From JBGPJO01 sp964348535 (GTDB lineage: Bacteria > Patescibacteriota > Minisyncoccia > Phycocordibacterales > JAKFXT01): 20,234 bases of DNA. The notes under the pieces were generated by a model, which had not been told where the DNA came from, made no database searches, and worked only from the letters and a program-made list of their open reading frames with translations. The stretch spans positions 1 through 20,234 of the forward strand of contig CAYGDB010000010.1 in assembly GCA_964348535.1 (NCBI GenBank), written 5' to 3'. Of this stretch, positions 1 through 4,586 are shown one piece after another. Position numbers and translations under genes: made by a program. The first letter of the stretch is position 1; each line of letters opens with the position of its first letter.

Positions 1-85
1 TCTTTTTCATACAATGCCATCTTACTGGAATTGCATTTCAAAGGGGAATTTAAGTAGCGCTACTACAGCGAACAACAAGGAACAT

Positions 86-134
86 CTGTTTCGTCGTTTC
101 CGACTCATCAGGGGAAATACACATTTCCAGACAG
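86..134 (-). ncRNA. Type III hammerhead ribozyme HH1
   Basis: Read on the minus strand this 49-nt element has every part of a hammerhead in type III order. Stem III 5' strand is CUGU (134-131), the cleavage-site C17 is at 130, and stem I is GGAAAU (128-123), loop GUGU (122-119), AUUUCC (118-113). The conserved core CUGAUGA is at 111-105. Stem II is GUCG (104-101), loop GAAA (100-97), CGAC (96-93). The conserved GAAA is at 92-89, and CAG (88-86) closes stem III, with the U16.1-A15.1 pair present. Cleavage is expected between 130 and 129. One flaw is a U-C mismatch at the base of stem I (129/112). Stem III is only 4 bp, extendable by two pairs past an A-A mismatch. It lies downstream of gene A and directly after a hairpin (167-137). 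Compared with HH2 the stems differ in sequence but keep pairing, which is covariation. Confidence 0.9.
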
Positions 135-136
135 TT

Positions 137-383
137 GGCAGAGAAAGATTTAAAACCTCTCTCTACCCCTTAGATGACTGGACATAAGTCTAGTCCACCT
201 AACTCCACACCACGGGAGATTAAAAATTTGGCGGAGAACTACTTCTCCGCCCCGTACCAGGCATCAGTTGGCACCACGTAACGTCACCATGCAGTGCGTA
301 ACATCAGTAGAAAGTTTGGCGGAGAAGTAGTTCTCCGCCCCGCACGAGACAGAACCTGACTCGACATAACTTGACCACACACG
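137..383 (-). repeat. Structured RNA repeat array, downstream part (three units)
   Basis: This 247-nt non-coding stretch follows gene A on the minus strand and holds three units spaced 84-88 nt apart. Each unit has a degenerate conserved segment (plus-strand matches at 363-383, 274-291 and 195-214) followed by GGGG-started hairpins. The hairpins are 318-339 (9-bp stem, plus-strand loop GTAG), 230-251 (same stem, loop CTAC) and 137-167 (11-bp stem). The 137-167 hairpin pairs fully only as minus-strand RNA, because two of its pairs are G-U there and would be A-C on the plus strand. None of the hairpins is followed by a T-run, so they are not ordinary terminators. Positions 1-85 and 384-409 carry no gene that I can support. 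Confidence 0.75.
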
Positions 384-409
384 ACCTCTAACGATGTAAT
401 GATTCCAAA

Positions 410-769
410 TTATTCTATAATCTTTACATCTTTACCCATCATCCACCGCTCTTTGACGGCAAATATGATTTGTTCAGATTTGGCAATTTCTCTAGGAGTG
501 GTAGTGACAAACTGCGCGGATGTTTCCCCCACAAATAGAAACTTTATACGATTGCCGTGTATAAGGTACTCTATCCGTCGAGTAAATTTTCCGCCGGCAA
601 CTTTTCCAAGCGAAACTTTTTTAACATCATCCCTATCAACAAGATAATTTAGAATGGGAAAGACGTCATTTGCGACAGTACAATGCTTTCCGAGTTTCGC
701 ATGCCGTTTTAGATGAACGGCATGCGGCCCTCGATAGAAGCGCGAACGCGTATCAAGTTTAAGCGGCAT
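410..769 (-). CDS. Gene A: small conserved protein of unknown function (119 aa)
   Basis: The start ATG at 769 is fixed by a strong ribosome binding site (AAAGGAGG ending 6 nt upstream). The protein is basic at its N-terminus and has a compact pattern: R/H-rich start, a helix around 'VFPILNYLV' (residues 36-44), a strand-like 'VKKVSLGKV', then a basic strand pair ending 'IKFLFVGETSAQFVTTTP'. From memory this resembles the small DUF2103-type metal-binding proteins, but I cannot confirm that. The first third of the gene contains a perfect 11-bp inverted repeat (698-708 with 716-726), extended by CGAG/CTCG, so the mRNA is structured even within the coding region. The gene lies between two same-strand hammerhead ribozymes and within a hairpin array. 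It is probably co-transcribed with gene B, as no separate promoter is evident. Confidence 0.75.
   Translation of the reverse strand: MPLKLDTRSRFYRGPHAVHLKRHAKLGKHCTVANDVFPILNYLVDRDDVKKVSLGKVAGGKFTRRIEYLIHGNRIKFLFVGETSAQFVTTTPREIAKSEQIIFAVKERWMMGKDVKIIE
691..733 (-). repeat. Perfect inverted repeat inside gene A
   Basis: CGCATGCCGTT (698-708) and AACGGCATGCG (716-726) form an 11-bp perfect stem with a 7-nt loop. An outer CGAG/CTCG stem (691-694 with 730-733) sits beyond a 3x3 internal loop. It lies about 12-26 codons into gene A. It could be an RNA hairpin affecting translation or decay, or part of the structured RNA made from this island. Confidence 0.7.
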
Positions 770-797
770 GACCGCCTCCTTTCTTTGGTTAGAGGAT

Positions 798-1087
798 GGT
801 GGGCTAGATAAATATCTAGCCCACCCCGCAGAGGACCTGACGGCAGACCACGTAACTCAACACCACATAAAAATGCTGGCGAGTGGATTTGGACCCACTC
901 GCCCCATACCCGACTTAAGCATAGACGACATGACTCCACTGAACGATACTGCAATGTTAAAAGAACATCTGTTTCGTCCTTTCGGACTCGTCAGGCGAAG
1001 TACACACTTCGCGACAGTTGGCGGCGAAGTAAGAACTTCGCCGCCCCGAACGTCACCCTACTGCAGTTTACGTAGCTTTACGATACG
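798..1087 (-). repeat. Structured RNA repeat array, upstream part (three units)
   Basis: This is the non-coding stretch between gene B and gene A on the minus strand. Hairpins lie at 1020-1045 (11-bp stem, loop UCUU), 878-903 (9-bp stem) and 798-825 (12-13-bp stem), each entered through GGGG on the minus strand. Conserved segments precede them (plus-strand matches at 924-944 and 848-866, and a weak one at about 1047-1087). The 848-866 copy, CCACGTAACTCAACACCAC on plus, matches the copy at 195-213 at 17 of 19 positions. Hammerhead HH2 is inserted after the first hairpin. Without the ribozyme the spacing is again about 80 nt. The last hairpin ends just before the gene A ribosome binding site. 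Confidence 0.75.
969..1017 (-). ncRNA. Type III hammerhead ribozyme HH2
   Basis: Read on the minus strand, stem III CUGU is at 1017-1014 and cleavage-site C17 at 1013. Stem I is GCGAAGU (1012-1006), loop GUGU (1005-1002), ACUUCGC (1001-995), a perfect 7-bp stem. The core CUGACGA is at 994-988; position 7 of the hammerhead core is known to vary, so C is allowed. Stem II is GUCC (987-984), loop GAAA (983-980), GGAC (979-976). Then come the conserved GAAA (975-972) and CAG (971-969). Cleavage is expected between 1013 and 1012. It sits between gene B and gene A, immediately after hairpin 1045-1020. It shares flanks with HH1: 16 identical bases at 963-978 and 80-95. HH1 has GUCG/CGAC where this has GUCC/GGAC, a compensatory change. 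Confidence 0.93.
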
Positions 1088-1094
1088 ACAAGTA

Positions 1095-1760
1095 CTATGC
1101 TGCCTTAAGCTCTTTAGCTTCAATCTGTTCAAGCTGTGTAAATTCACGCACCTTGAAACGACCGAAGGGGCCACGCTTAGAAGGACGAAAATCTCCAAGA
1201 CCGGCAAACATCCCAGCTTTATTGAAAAGGTCTATAACCTTTTCAAGGTTGACCTGATCGAGGTCAACTTCCACCACGACATCAAATGCCCATATATTAA
1301 ATTTGGGTCTCACGATACAAACGGCGACACCGCCACCCGCACCGCTTTTTAGAACGCCCTTGCGTTTGTCAGCTGTCCACTTTACCGACTGATCGGAAAA
1401 TGGAATGAACTCGCTCAACATCCCGCTTTCCTCCTCAATGATTGAGAGGAAAGCCGGAACCAGGGAGGATTCCCTCGTGGACATCTTCGTCTTCTTGTCA
1501 AAGATGACCTGGCGGCCGGCTTCAACAAGGGAGGCAAAGAGGTAGTTAGAAGGGATTCCTAACTCGCCGTTCGGCCCTTTGCAGAGGCGTTGCTCGGCAA
1601 TTTTTTCCACAGAGGTATCACGCTCTGGCGCCTTGCTTCGTCCGGCCTTACCGTGAAGTAAGGTATCCAAAATATCATCCGTCATGGGATTTTGAAGCAT
1701 AGGCGATATGCCAGTACAAGAAACCCTAAAACGTTGCATTCCTTTGTTATTTTTGGCCAT
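1095..1760 (-). CDS. Gene B: phage-type conserved protein, possibly RAMP-like (221 aa)
   Basis: The start at 1760 (MAKNNKG) is chosen because GGAGG lies 5 nt upstream; an in-frame ATG at 1772 lies ahead of that site. Features include 'GISPMLQNPM' near the N-terminus, 'GIPSNYLFASLVEAGRQ', a strand 'VRPKFNIWAFDVVVEVD', and a C-terminal glycine/arginine-rich 'AGMFAGLGDFRPSKRGPFGRF'-type motif split over residues about 186-206. From memory this architecture (RP-x-F-x-x-W, then AG-x-x-x-GLGD-x-RP, then GRF-x-V) recurs in uncharacterised phage and prophage proteins. The glycine-rich loop recalls RAMP (Cas7-like) folds, but that fold assignment is inference. It is the first gene of the ribozyme-bearing transcript and has its own promoter. 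Confidence 0.8.
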   Translation of the reverse strand: MAKNNKGMQRFRVSCTGISPMLQNPMTDDILDTLLHGKAGRSKAPERDTSVEKIAEQRLCKGPNGELGIPSNYLFASLVEAGRQVIFDKKTKMSTRESSLVPAFLSIIEEESGMLSEFIPFSDQSVKWTADKRKGVLKSGAGGGVAVCIVRPKFNIWAFDVVVEVDLDQVNLEKVIDLFNKAGMFAGLGDFRPSKRGPFGRFKVREFTQLEQIEAKELKAA

Positions 1761-1827
1761 TTGGCCCTCCATAGGTTGCTTTAGAGGAACATTTGCCTGT
1801 CAGAATGACACACAAACTCCAGCAATA

Positions 1828-1856
1828 AAGCTAGCAAATATTTGACTTGATGTCAA
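1828..1856 (-). promoter_or_regulatory. Promoter of gene B with overlapping inverted repeat
   Basis: On the minus strand, a perfect -35 TTGACA (1856-1851) is followed after 17 nt by TAGCTT (1833-1828), preceded by TGC as an extended -10. The -35 is one arm of TTGAC-ATCAA-GTCAA, a possible operator. It would drive gene B, HH2, gene A and HH1. Confidence 0.6.
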
Positions 1857-1887
1857 GAGTGGTGCCTAAAAATCATCCGAACCTAAG

Positions 1888-2547
1888 TTACAATTTTTTC
1901 ATCCTCCACTTTTCTATTTTCTTGTGGTCGCCGGAGAGAAGAACTTTCGGCACTTTGTATTTCTTTTTTTTATAAACAAGCACTTCCGGTCTAGTATAGA
2001 CTTCATTATTTAAAACCCGATTTTCTTCAAGAGAATCAAAATTTCCCAAGACCCCTTCAAGCTGACGAGATACGGCATCAATAACAATAGCGGACGGTAT
2101 TTCCCCGCCGGTTAAAACATATGGTCCCACAGACAGTTCTTCAGCCTTAAGAATTTTTTTGACCCGAGCGTCTATTCCCTCGTAGCGTCCCGAAATCAAA
2201 ACAACATTTTTACAGCTTTTTGCGATTTTTCTAGCGTATTCGTTTGTAAACTGTTTTCCTTTTGGAGAAAAGATAATAATTTTAGTTTTATTTTTGGTTT
2301 GTTTTTTTAAAGCTTTCTCAACCGCTTTCACTATAGGCATCGCCTCCATCACCATACCAGGTCCACCGCCATAAGGCCTGCCGTCAACATAAGAAACTCT
2401 CTTGCCTGATTTTAGGGGTTCGGCGTATTCTCTTGGGTTGTAATAACTGACAGTAATTTTTCCTTCCCCTTTTGCCCGCCCCAAAATAGACTCGTTTAAA
2501 TACGATTCAATAGCATCTTTAAAGAGAGTGATGACGTGGAAGTGCAT
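1888..2547 (-). CDS. trmD: tRNA (guanine-N1)-methyltransferase TrmD, divergent (219 aa)
   Basis: TrmD makes m1G37 in tRNAs, using S-adenosylmethionine bound in a trefoil knot. Family motifs are clear: 'PYGGGPGM' (residues 59-65), 'SPKGKQF' (94-100), 'GRYEGID' (120-126), 'YVLTGGE' (143-149) and 'YTRPEV' (184-189). I take ATG 2547 (MHFHVITLF), because family members start at this point; the longer reading frame has no homology-like sequence ahead of it. The protein is shorter than E. coli TrmD (255 aa), with a reduced C-terminal tRNA-binding domain. By hand alignment Arg154 of E. coli is kept (R161), but the catalytic Asp169 position reads Asn (N176, in 'SLEENRV'), and the usual 'S-x-GDYVL' Asp is Pro142. 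It follows khpA, but a terminator and a possible promoter separate them. Confidence 0.93.
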   Translation of the reverse strand: MHFHVITLFKDAIESYLNESILGRAKGEGKITVSYYNPREYAEPLKSGKRVSYVDGRPYGGGPGMVMEAMPIVKAVEKALKKQTKNKTKIIIFSPKGKQFTNEYARKIAKSCKNVVLISGRYEGIDARVKKILKAEELSVGPYVLTGGEIPSAIVIDAVSRQLEGVLGNFDSLEENRVLNNEVYTRPEVLVYKKKKYKVPKVLLSGDHKKIEKWRMKKL

Positions 2548-2583
2548 GGGATTAGGGTTTAGGGGTAAGTGATCAGTGATTAG

Positions 2584-2613
2584 GTTATAGAAAAAATTAA
2601 AATCCGCAAGCAA
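2584..2613 (-). promoter_or_regulatory. Possible trmD promoter
   Basis: On the minus strand, TTGCTT (2613-2608), an 18-nt spacer and TATAAC (2589-2584) lie about 37 nt before the chosen trmD start. There is no clear ribosome binding site between them. Confidence 0.4.
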
Positions 2614-2614
2614 C

Positions 2615-2646
2615 AAAAAGTGGCGGAGTACTCTACGCCACTTTTT
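2615..2646. terminator. Bidirectional intrinsic terminator between khpA and trmD
   Basis: AAAAAGTGGCG (2615-2625) and CGCCACTTTTT (2636-2646) form an 11-bp stem around a 10-nt loop, with T-runs on both strands. In minus orientation it ends the rpsP-khpA transcript. Confidence 0.75.
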
Positions 2647-2687
2647 ACTCTATAAAAAATCTAGTGACCCTTGAACGAGTTAGCGGA

Positions 2688-2795
2688 AAGATTTTAGAAA
2701 ATTAAGAAAATTTTTAGAAAAACGCAACTGTCTGAGGAGTCCGCGAGGAGTTTTGTGTTTTTCGTCAAAAAATTTTCTATAATTCTCAAAATCTT
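2688..2795. repeat. Long imperfect inverted repeat downstream of khpA
   Basis: The arm at 2688-2730 and the reverse complement of 2750-2795 align along most of their length. Both begin AAGATTTT, share GAAAATTTTT and then GAAAAAC, with a few small indels. The about 19-nt centre contains two GAGGAG copies. As RNA it would be a hairpin of roughly 45 imperfect pairs. It may be a MITE-like repeat, an RNase III substrate or a long 3' UTR structure. Confidence 0.6.
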
Positions 2796-2817
2796 GAAGC
2801 GCTTGAGTGAAAGGGTA

Positions 2818-3150
2818 CTAGATTTTCAAATCCTCCATCGCCTCATCAACAGACTGCATAGCAGCGCTAGGCGCGTGAAGTTCTTTGGCAACACCTCCTT
2901 CCGGCTCATTAATTTTCAAGTTTACCCGCGCGTTATTTTTCATTCCAACAACCCGCAAAAGAGTTCTGATAGCTTTAGCAGTGTTCCCCGCTCTTCCTAT
3001 AACTTTACCCATATCAGCAGGATTGACATCAAGCATCAAAAGCACGCCCATTTCATCAACCGTCCTTTTAATTTTGACATCGTTTGGATTGTCAACAAGA
3101 GCTTTTATAACATAATCAAGAAATACCGCGTCCCCTTCTTTTTCATTCAT
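2818..3150 (-). CDS. khpA: KH-domain RNA-binding protein KhpA (110 aa)
   Basis: This is a single KH domain of the KhpA/YlqC family, small RNA-binding proteins found between rpsP and rimM-trmD in many bacteria. The KH signature 'GKVIGRAGNTAKAIR' (residues 48-62) contains the GxxG loop as GRAG (52-55), followed by the helix 'IRTLLRVV'. The N-terminal 'FLDYVIKALVDNP' is typical of the family. The protein has about 30 extra residues after the KH fold, partly acidic, compared with the usual 75-80 aa. ATG 3150 is the family-like start; no Shine-Dalgarno is visible. The order rpsP-khpA-trmD is conserved, but rimM, which normally lies between khpA and trmD, is absent here. Confidence 0.93.
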   Translation of the reverse strand: MNEKEGDAVFLDYVIKALVDNPNDVKIKRTVDEMGVLLMLDVNPADMGKVIGRAGNTAKAIRTLLRVVGMKNNARVNLKINEPEGGVAKELHAPSAAMQSVDEAMEDLKI

Positions 3151-3211
3151 ACGTTTCAGAAATAAAATTATTAAAGACTATTAAAGAGCAGACCTACTCT
3201 TTCTATTAAAT

Positions 3212-3240
3212 AGAATACAAAAAATAAATTATCCAGTCAA
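3212..3240 (-). promoter_or_regulatory. Promoter in the rpsP-khpA gap
   Basis: On the minus strand, TTGACT (3240-3235), starting directly after the rpsP stop codon, is followed after 17 nt by TATTCT (3217-3212). It would give khpA its own transcript with a leader of about 55 nt, which contains a small AAAGAG/CTCTTT hairpin. Confidence 0.5.
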
Positions 3241-3675
3241 TTACTCTGTTTTTCCTTCTTCTTTAACTTCTTCGCTCGCCGCCTCTACGGGTGTCTCTTC
3301 TTCTAAAGCTGGAGTTTCTTCAGAAACCGGCTCTGAAACAGAAGTTTCTGTTTCAACTGATTTAGTCTCTGCTTTAGTTTCTTCTTTCTTTTCAACGACT
3401 GGGGGAGTTTTCTTTGGCAAAACGTTTATTTTCTTGCCTGAAATTATATTCTGATTTATTAAAAGATTATGAACAGTGTCGGTAACTCTAGCCCCTTTTC
3501 CTATCCATTCTTTTATCTTTTCACCATTAAATTGAACCTTTTTACCTCTTGGGTCATAAGAACCCAAAACATCCAAAAACTTCCCGCTCTTGGTGGAGTT
3601 TGTTGATTCAGTCAAAACAAGCCGAAACGTCGGCTCGTGTTTTCTTCCCGTCCTCTGTAATCTTATTCTAAGCAT
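3241..3675 (-). CDS. rpsP: 30S ribosomal protein S16 with acidic C-terminal tail (144 aa)
   Basis: Residues 1-80 are a standard S16: 'MLRIRLQRTGRKHEPTFRLV' start, 'LGSYDPRGK' and 'GARVTDTVHNLL'. S16 binds 16S rRNA early in small-subunit assembly. Residues about 88-144 form a low-complexity tail rich in Glu, Thr, Ser, Pro and Val, almost doubling the usual 80-90 aa. This tail has no predicted fold and would extend from the ribosome surface. It is the first gene of the khpA/trmD cluster. A promoter whose -10 lies 6 nt before the ATG implies a leaderless mRNA, in line with the absence of a Shine-Dalgarno. Confidence 0.96.
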   Translation of the reverse strand: MLRIRLQRTGRKHEPTFRLVLTESTNSTKSGKFLDVLGSYDPRGKKVQFNGEKIKEWIGKGARVTDTVHNLLINQNIISGKKINVLPKKTPPVVEKKEETKAETKSVETETSVSEPVSEETPALEEETPVEAASEEVKEEGKTE

Positions 3676-3681
3676 TCAAAG

Positions 3682-3710
3682 ACAATAGCAGGATACTGTT
3701 TGACCGTCAA
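3682..3710 (-). promoter_or_regulatory. rpsP promoter, leaderless arrangement
   Basis: On the minus strand, TTGACG (3710-3705), a 17-nt spacer and TATTGT (3687-3682) are followed by 6 nt and the rpsP ATG. The -35 overlaps the inverted repeat TTTGAC-G-GTCAAA. The predicted transcription start falls at or next to the start codon. Confidence 0.65.
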
Positions 3711-3727
3711 ATTTATTTTCCAAGCAT

Positions 3728-3758
3728 AAAAAAACTGGGAGGTGTAGGACCTCCCAGT
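3728..3758 (-). terminator. Strong intrinsic terminator of the 4447-3774 gene pair
   Basis: On the minus strand ACTGGGAGGT pairs with ACCTCCCAGT (3758-3749 with 3743-3734, 10 bp, 5-nt loop), followed directly by a run of T. It lies between the Cys-rich gene and the rpsP promoter and insulates the two units. Confidence 0.92.
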
Positions 3759-3773
3759 TGCTTGTGAACCAAA

Positions 3774-4037
3774 TTAATTGATTCGTAATTTTAAGCTCAA
3801 GAGTTTTATGAGCGCGTTCGAATTTTCGGGCTTGCAATTTGGACATCCACTTTGAAACTCAAGAATTGCTCCATGAGCTCCGCTATGAATTGCCGCTTCA
3901 AGCCTTTTTTTTAACTTTTCGGTGAGAAACTTTCGCGCGGTATTTTCCGAAACCGGATAGACGCCGCACTTCTCTTCGCACCGAAAAAAGAACTGCCTGG
4001 GAAAATTAAGCGGAGGAATTGCTTTCTTTTTTTTCAT
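3774..4037 (-). CDS. Small Cys-motif protein of unknown function (87 aa)
   Basis: I do not recognise this protein. ATG 4037 is preferred over the in-frame TTG at 4043 because GGAGG lies 8 nt upstream and the ATG overlaps the stop of the previous gene (TAATG), so translation is probably coupled. Visible features are a Lys-rich start, 'RCEEKCGVYPV' (C-x3-C), a charged helix, and 'GCPNC' (C-x2-C). The four cysteines could bind zinc. The central helix 'ARKFLTEKLKKRLEAAI' suggests a compact helical domain. It is the second gene of a two-gene cassette ending in a strong terminator. Confidence 0.75.
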   Translation of the reverse strand: MKKKKAIPPLNFPRQFFFRCEEKCGVYPVSENTARKFLTEKLKKRLEAAIHSGAHGAILEFQSGCPNCKPENSNALIKLLSLKLRIN

Positions 4038-4447
4038 TAGCAAGTCCTCCGCTCTTTGCTTTTGAACTCGCGGGCGATGCGGCCAGCGAGCACAGGCAGG
4101 TTTTCGAGATCGCCTTTGTAAACGATCACGTCGGCCTTGCCGCTGTCCTTGTGCTGATTGGTCGTAACATCGATTGTGACTACCACTCCGCGAAACTCAA
4201 AGAATCCGTCAACGCCATGGAAGACATCCATTGCGGAGCGAACGGCAGTAAAGAACCGCACTCCCTCTCCAAACTGCCGCCCCACCTCAATTTCGAGGCG
4301 GATTGCAGTCGGGGCTTTTTTTGCCGGCTGATTCTTGCGAACCAGATCGGCCGCTTCGCGCCACAACATGTAGCCGTGGCACGAAGCCTTACAAATCCCG
4401 AGCACCTCTTCTTCAAAGAGGTGGCCAGTGTATCCATCGTGTGGCAT
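4037..4447 (-). CDS. Unknown protein, possibly PD-(D/E)XK nuclease-like (136 aa)
   Basis: The start at 4447 (MPHDGYTG) is fixed by AAAGGAGGAGG just upstream; the longer frame to 4507 overlaps the -10 box. The first half has a helical 'FEEEVLGICKASCHGYMLWREAADLV'-type region. The second half reads 'VDGFFEF' (79-85), 'VVVTIDVTT' (88-96), 'SGKADVIV' (102-109), then a helix. An Asp, a Glu and a strand-borne Asp in this spacing recall PD-(D/E)XK nucleases, but the usual Lys is not in place, so this is a guess. It has its own promoter with a palindrome at the transcript start, suggesting repressor control. Base composition looks more G+C-rich than the neighbouring core genes. Confidence 0.75.
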   Translation of the reverse strand: MPHDGYTGHLFEEEVLGICKASCHGYMLWREAADLVRKNQPAKKAPTAIRLEIEVGRQFGEGVRFFTAVRSAMDVFHGVDGFFEFRGVVVTIDVTTNQHKDSGKADVIVYKGDLENLPVLAGRIAREFKSKERRTC

Positions 4448-4480
4448 GACCTCCTCCTTTTGAGATAATTCAGTTTTCAA

Positions 4481-4531
4481 ATATCCTAGGATATCTACCT
4501 CAAGCATACACTAATCTAACATTTTTGTCAA
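4481..4531 (-). promoter_or_regulatory. Promoter with palindromic operator-like site
   Basis: On the minus strand, TTGACA (4531-4526), exactly 17 nt and TATGCT (4508-4503) make a near-consensus promoter. Immediately downstream, ATATCCTAGGATAT (4481-4494) is a perfect 14-bp palindrome starting about +2, a typical place for a repressor site. Confidence 0.75.
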
Positions 4532-4574
4532 GCATTTTAAAATACCTAAATTAGCCCTATTTCTTTGGTCGTGC

Positions 4575-4580
4575 TAACTT
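4575..4580 (+). promoter_or_regulatory. rnr extended -10, leaderless arrangement
   Basis: TGC-TAACTT is followed by 6 nt and the rnr ATG. The -35 is weak. No ribosome binding site is present, so a leaderless mRNA is likely. Confidence 0.45.
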
Positions 4581-4586
4581 AAAGCA

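Noticed and set aside
195..214. attC-like core sites (ACCTAAC / GTTAGGT) in the repeat array
   Set aside because: Only one of the copies fits the consensus, paired simple sites are missing, and no integrase is present. The hairpins pair best as minus-strand RNA.
318..339. Remnant third hammerhead after this hairpin (ACTTTC followed by CTGATG)
   Set aside because: There is no stem II, no GAAA and no stem I. The resemblance is limited to a few bases.
230..1045. CRISPR-like array or ordinary terminators
   Set aside because: Units are degenerate rather than identical, spacers are not discrete, no cas genes are present, and the hairpins lack T-runs.
768..1352. Plus-strand 194-codon open frame across the ribozyme region
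   Set aside because: It runs antisense through HH2, three hairpins and the end of gene B. It has no ribosome binding site or recognisable protein features.
2543..2570. Telomere-like GGGATTAGGGTTTAGGGG
   Set aside because: It is a single short run in the trmD leader with no array, and is probably chance.
2726..2752. Hammerhead-like string CTGAGGAGTCCGCGAGGA preceded by AACTGTC on the plus strand
   Set aside because: It lacks the essential GAAA after stem II and has no room for stem I between CTGTC and the core. It is better explained as the centre of the long inverted repeat.
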